Part shown: in pieces, positions 60,970 through 64,000 of the stretch
Numbering within the stretch: the stretch's first letter is position 1
How the letters are laid out: each line of letters opens with the position of its first letter
The notes under the pieces: generated by a model
The model's input: only the letters and a program-made list of their open reading frames with translations
Databases searched by the model: none
Told to the model about the DNA's origin: nothing
Assembly (NCBI GenBank): GCA_965200895.1
Contig: CBDAVM010000002.1
Location: 806,001-870,000 of the forward strand
DNA from: WTFV01 sp965200895
GTDB lineage: Bacteria > Acidobacteriota > Vicinamibacteria > Vicinamibacterales > UBA8438
Length of the DNA: 64,000 bases
Reading direction: 5' to 3'
Program-made: the position numbers and the translations under genes

Positions 60970-62589
60970 GTGACGCGTAGCACACGCACGACAGCACGCT
61001 GCCGCAGGAACGAGACACGCCGGCGCGGACGGCGGTGGATGGGAGTGCTGGCCGCCGCCTGGCTGCTGGCCCCGGCCGTCGCCGGCGCCCAGGGCTTCCA
61101 GCTTCTGGAAGCGACAATCGCAGACGTGCACGCGGCGTTCGCGTCCGGCGAGCTGACGTGCCGGGCGCTGGTGCAGCAGTACGTCGACCGCATCGAGGCG
61201 TACGACCAGGCCGGCCCCGCCCTGAACGCCATCCAGGCGGTCGACCCCCGTGCGCTGGAACGAGCCGACGATCTGGACGCGGCCTACGCCGAATCGGGGC
61301 CGGTCGGTCCACTGCACTGCATTCCGGTGCTGCTGAAGGACCAGGTGGAGACGCGCGACCTGCCCACCACCTACGGCTCGGCCCTCTTCGAGGGGTTCGT
61401 GTCGCGGCGCGACGCCACCATCGTCGTGCGGATGAAGGCAGCGGGCGCCCTCATCCTGGCCAAGACGAACATGGGCGAGTTCGCGTCGCGCTACGTGGGC
61501 TCCGCGTTCGGGATCATCCGCAATGCCTACGACCCGACCCGCAACCCGAGCGGCTCGTCCGGCGGCACCGGCGCCGGCATCGCGGCCAACTTCGGGATGG
61601 TCGGCATCGGCGAGGACACGGGCGGGTCCATCCGGGGCCCGGCCGCGGTCCACGCGCTGGTCGGCCTGCGCCCCACCCTGCCGCTGGTCAGTCGCTTCGG
61701 CATGATGCCGGCCAACCCGTCCAGCGACACCCTGGGCCCGATGACCCGGACCGTCCGGGACGCCGCGCTACTGCTCGACGCCATCGCCGGCTACGACGCC
61801 AACGACCCGGTCACCGCGTATGCCGTCGGGCACGTGCCCGATTCCTACGCCGCGGGTCTCGACCTTGACGACCTGCAGGGCGCGCGCATCGGCGTCATCC
61901 GCGAAGCGATGGATCCGAAGACCAACCCCGACGCCGAGGACTACAGGCAGGTGCGGGCCCTGATCGACCAGGCCCTCGCCGACATGCGTGCGCTCGGCGC
62001 CACCATCGTCGATCCGGTGACCATCCCCGGCCTCGAGTCGGCGCAGCGGGTGTACGTCACCAACAACTTCGAGACCGAGGCGGCGATGAACGCCTACCTG
62101 GCCGAGCATGCAAACGCGCCGGTCAAGACCGTCCGCGACATCCTGGTGTCGGGCGTGGTCACCCCCTGGCGGGCGCGCGGCCTCATCAATGTGGTCGGCC
62201 GGTCGACGAACGACCGGGGCTACCTGACGATCCTCCATGCCCGTGAGGAGTTGCGGCGCAGCGTCCTGGCCGCGATGGCCGACGACGACCTCGACGCCCT
62301 CGTCTACGCGACCTTCGACCATCAGACGACCGTGATCGCGCCCGATGCCCTCACCAACGCGAACACCCAGGACCAGTACGCGCGGGGCAACAACCGCTTC
62401 CTGAGTCCCGCCACCGGGTTCCCGGCGCTGACCCTGCCGGCCGGGCTGACCGCCGACGGGCTCCCGATCGGGCTCGAGATGCTCGGGCGGCCGTTCACCG
62501 AGGCCACGCTGTTCGAGCTCGGCTACGCCTACGAGCAGGGCACGAAGCGCCGTGAGCCCCCGAAGACCACGCCGGCGCTGGAGCGATGA
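60970..62589 (+). CDS. Exported amidase-signature hydrolase
   Basis: 539 residues from GTG 60970, preceded by GGGAGGAAA; an in-frame ATG at 60937 is less likely. An arginine-rich leader and the hydrophobic stretch WMGVLAAAWLLAPAVAGAQ suggest export. Amidase-signature triad: Lys in VGPLHCIPVLLKDQVET, cis-Ser in NPSGSSGGTGAGIAANFGMV and the nucleophile Ser in GEDTGGSIRGPAAVHALVG. LNAIQAVDPRALERADDLDA is the usual N-terminal helix. It hydrolyses amides, substrate unknown. The family includes GatA, but signal peptide and context rule out a GatCAB role. Confidence 0.82.
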   Translation: MTRSTRTTARCRRNETRRRGRRWMGVLAAAWLLAPAVAGAQGFQLLEATIADVHAAFASGELTCRALVQQYVDRIEAYDQAGPALNAIQAVDPRALERADDLDAAYAESGPVGPLHCIPVLLKDQVETRDLPTTYGSALFEGFVSRRDATIVVRMKAAGALILAKTNMGEFASRYVGSAFGIIRNAYDPTRNPSGSSGGTGAGIAANFGMVGIGEDTGGSIRGPAAVHALVGLRPTLPLVSRFGMMPANPSSDTLGPMTRTVRDAALLLDAIAGYDANDPVTAYAVGHVPDSYAAGLDLDDLQGARIGVIREAMDPKTNPDAEDYRQVRALIDQALADMRALGATIVDPVTIPGLESAQRVYVTNNFETEAAMNAYLAEHANAPVKTVRDILVSGVVTPWRARGLINVVGRSTNDRGYLTILHAREELRRSVLAAMADDDLDALVYATFDHQTTVIAPDALTNANTQDQYARGNNRFLSPATGFPALTLPAGLTADGLPIGLEMLGRPFTEATLFELGYAYEQGTKRREPPKTTPALER

Positions 62590-62752
62590 TGGCACGCGGC
62601 GGGAGGCGTCCTGCCACCGGCGGCCGCGTCCGGAACCGCGCGATCCCCGACGCCGGGGGAGGCGATGACGGAGCCGGTCGAGCCGGTGACGGCGCGCGAG
62701 CATCTGCGGTTGACGTGTCTGCGGTCGACGTGCCCGGACGCCGGAGGAGGCG

Positions 62753-63871
62753 ATGACGGAGCCCGCGGAGCCGGCCGTCTCCTGCGCCGGCGTCGTCAAG
62801 CGCTACGGCGACGTGCTGGCCGTCGACGGTCTCGACCTCGAGGTCCGGCGCGGCGAGTGCTTCGGCCTGCTCGGACCGAACGGCGCCGGCAAGACGACGA
62901 CCATCGAGATCCTGGAGGGGCTGCTGGCGCCCGACGAAGGCCGCGTGCGGATCCTCGGGCAGGCGTGGGGCGAAGACGACGACGCGCTGCGGGCGCGGCT
63001 GGGGATCCATCTGCAGGAATCGCAGATGGACGAGAAGCTGTCGGTGGTCGAGACGCTCCGGCTGTTCCGCTCGTTCTATCCGCGGGGGCGGCCGGTCGAC
63101 GACGTACTGCGGCTGCTGGAGCTGGAGGGCAAGCGCCGGAGCTGGGTCGGCAAGCTGTCGGGCGGCCAGCGGCAGCGGCTCGCCGTCGGCTGCGCCCTGG
63201 TCGGCGTGCCCGAGCTGCTGTTCCTCGACGAACCCACCACCGGGCTCGACCCGCAGTCGCGGCGGCAGTTGTGGGCGCTGCTGCAGCGCTACCGGGCCGA
63301 GGGGGGGACGATTCTCCTGACGACCCACTACATGGACGAGGCGCACGCGCTGTGCGATCGGGTCGCCATCGTCGACCGCGGGCGGATCGTCACCCTGGGC
63401 AGTCCCGACGCGCTGATTCTGTCCATCGGCGCGCCCCATGTGGTGGAGATCGCGTTCGCCAGGGACGCGGCGCTCGAATCCGACGATCTGCGGGAGAGAC
63501 TCGCCGCACTGCCCGACGTCGACACGGTGCGGGGCAATAGTGCGGCGGAACGGCAGGCCGCACTGCCCGACGGCCACGACCCGACAGCCGACGACGCCGA
63601 GGCCCGCCGGAACGCACTCCCCGACGGCCGCCACCCGACCGCCGACGACGCCGAGGCCCGCCGGGACCCACTCGCCGACGGCCACGACCCGACCGCCGAC
63701 GACGCCGAGGCCCGCTGGACCGTGACGGCGCGCTCCCTGCACCGGACGCTGCCGGCCCTGGTGGGACTGGCCGCCGAGGCCGGCGTCGAGATCGAGACGC
63801 TGTCCACCCGCACCGCCACCCTGGAGGACGTCTTCGTGGCGCTCACGGGTCACCGACTGCGCGATGACTGA
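62753..63871 (+). CDS. ABC transporter ATP-binding protein with internal tandem repeat
   Basis: 372 residues. Walker A GPNGAGKTTT from residue 41, Q-loop GIHLQESQMDEKLS, signature LSGGQRQRLAVGCALVG, Walker B ELLFLDEPTTGLDPQSRRQL and H-loop ILLTTHYMDEAHALC: the exporter type that pairs with an ABC-2 permease. After residue 265 three 18-residue repeats, ALPDGHDPTADDAEARRN and variants, are inserted in the C-terminal dimerisation tail. The start is ATG 62753 after GGAGGAGG; a 17-base copy of the start region lies 88 bases upstream (62659-62675), where a short frame could begin. The permease start overlaps its stop by eight bases. Confidence 0.85.
   Translation: MTEPAEPAVSCAGVVKRYGDVLAVDGLDLEVRRGECFGLLGPNGAGKTTTIEILEGLLAPDEGRVRILGQAWGEDDDALRARLGIHLQESQMDEKLSVVETLRLFRSFYPRGRPVDDVLRLLELEGKRRSWVGKLSGGQRQRLAVGCALVGVPELLFLDEPTTGLDPQSRRQLWALLQRYRAEGGTILLTTHYMDEAHALCDRVAIVDRGRIVTLGSPDALILSIGAPHVVEIAFARDAALESDDLRERLAALPDVDTVRGNSAAERQAALPDGHDPTADDAEARRNALPDGRHPTADDAEARRDPLADGHDPTADDAEARWTVTARSLHRTLPALVGLAAEAGVEIETLSTRTATLEDVFVALTGHRLRDD
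63560..63715 (+). repeat. 54-bp tandem repeat in the ABC ATPase gene, about three copies
   Basis: Units begin at 63560, 63614 and 63668 (last one about 48 bases). Each encodes PTADDAEAR flanked by (A/P)L(P/A)DG(H/R)(D/H). Differences are confined to a few codons, so the array is recent, and the unit length keeps the reading frame. Confidence 0.85.
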
Positions 63872-64000
63872 CACCGGATCCGCCGCCGAACCGCGCCATC
63901 CGTTCGTCGAGATGACGATCACCCGGCTGCTCCTCCTGGTGCGCGAACCGGAGATGATCTTCTGGGTCTTCATCTTCCCGCTGCTGATGGCGCTGGCTCT
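63864..64000 (+). CDS. ABC-2 type permease (5' end only)
   Basis: ATG 63864 overlaps the ATPase stop. The 45 residues in the window read MTDTGSAAEPRHPFVEMTIT, RLLLLVREPEMIFWVFIFP and LLMALA, the cytoplasmic N-terminus and first membrane segment of an ABC-2 permease (REPEMIFWVFIFPLLM is typical). It continues beyond the window. Confidence 0.82.
   Translation, partial: MTDTGSAAEPRHPFVEMTITRLLLLVREPEMIFWVFIFPLLMALA

Noticed and set aside
60970..62589. GatA subunit of the tRNA amidotransferase
   Set aside because: The product has an export signal, and no gatB or gatC is nearby; a general amidase-signature hydrolase is the better call.

Overview
The window is GC-rich bacterial DNA, about two thirds G+C throughout apart from a few marked AT-richer patches. 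The metabolic genes point to Acidobacteriota, probably a Vicinamibacteria-like lineage: a secreted ankyrin protein, TolB-like propellers, a duplicated lipocalin-like lipoprotein, a cytochrome/copper monooxygenase-like protein with a secreted partner, and several secreted proteins that I know mainly from that phylum. This assignment is inference from gene content; no rRNA or tRNA gene is visible. Several otherwise normal genes carry a single frameshift (vapB, the DNA methylase at 18.2 kb, zeta, coxA), so some may be assembly errors from a metagenome.

Layout. 0-11 kb is mostly housekeeping: a DUF2784 membrane protein, a NylC-like self-cleaving P1 hydrolase coupled to a CstA carrier that has gained an extra membrane domain, a cory-CC-star/ArsA pair, an ISKra4-type transposase relic, an ankyrin protein, VapBC, propionyl-CoA synthetase and an MNT/HEPN toxin-antitoxin pair. 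11-32 kb is an accessory island: chimeric and truncated fragments (including a sterol-methyltransferase C-terminus), two copies of an Rpn-type element, a decayed restriction helicase with its modification methylase, a second VapBC, an intact AT-richer SIR2-HerA pair, a broken zeta toxin, an AAA ATPase with a truncated subtilase, and an intact three-gene operon of ParB-like protein, predicted nuclease and DNA methyltransferase.

32-39 kb returns to the core: a glycosyltransferase, a TolB-like propeller, a lipocalin-like lipoprotein, and a cytochrome c oxidase II-I-SCO operon. 39-51 kb is a second defence island, one compact minus-strand operon read in this order: AAA15 ATPase, a MAD4/TOPRIM-like domain fused to a DUF1156 DNA methylase, a DUF499 HEPN-ATPase, a SEFIR-TPR protein and an ImmA/IrrE metalloprotease. 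The last two genes are distinctly AT-richer than the rest and look like an exchangeable effector module plugged into the operon. 51-64 kb holds secreted or periplasmic proteins (copper monooxygenase-like, metallo-beta-lactamase fold, SMP-30, YncE-like propeller, GH88/105-like, amidase) and the start of an ABC export system.

The best candidates for an undescribed system are the SEFIR/IrrE-terminated DUF499-DUF1156 operon (39.35-50.77 kb) and the ParB-nuclease-methyltransferase operon (28.95-32.16 kb).
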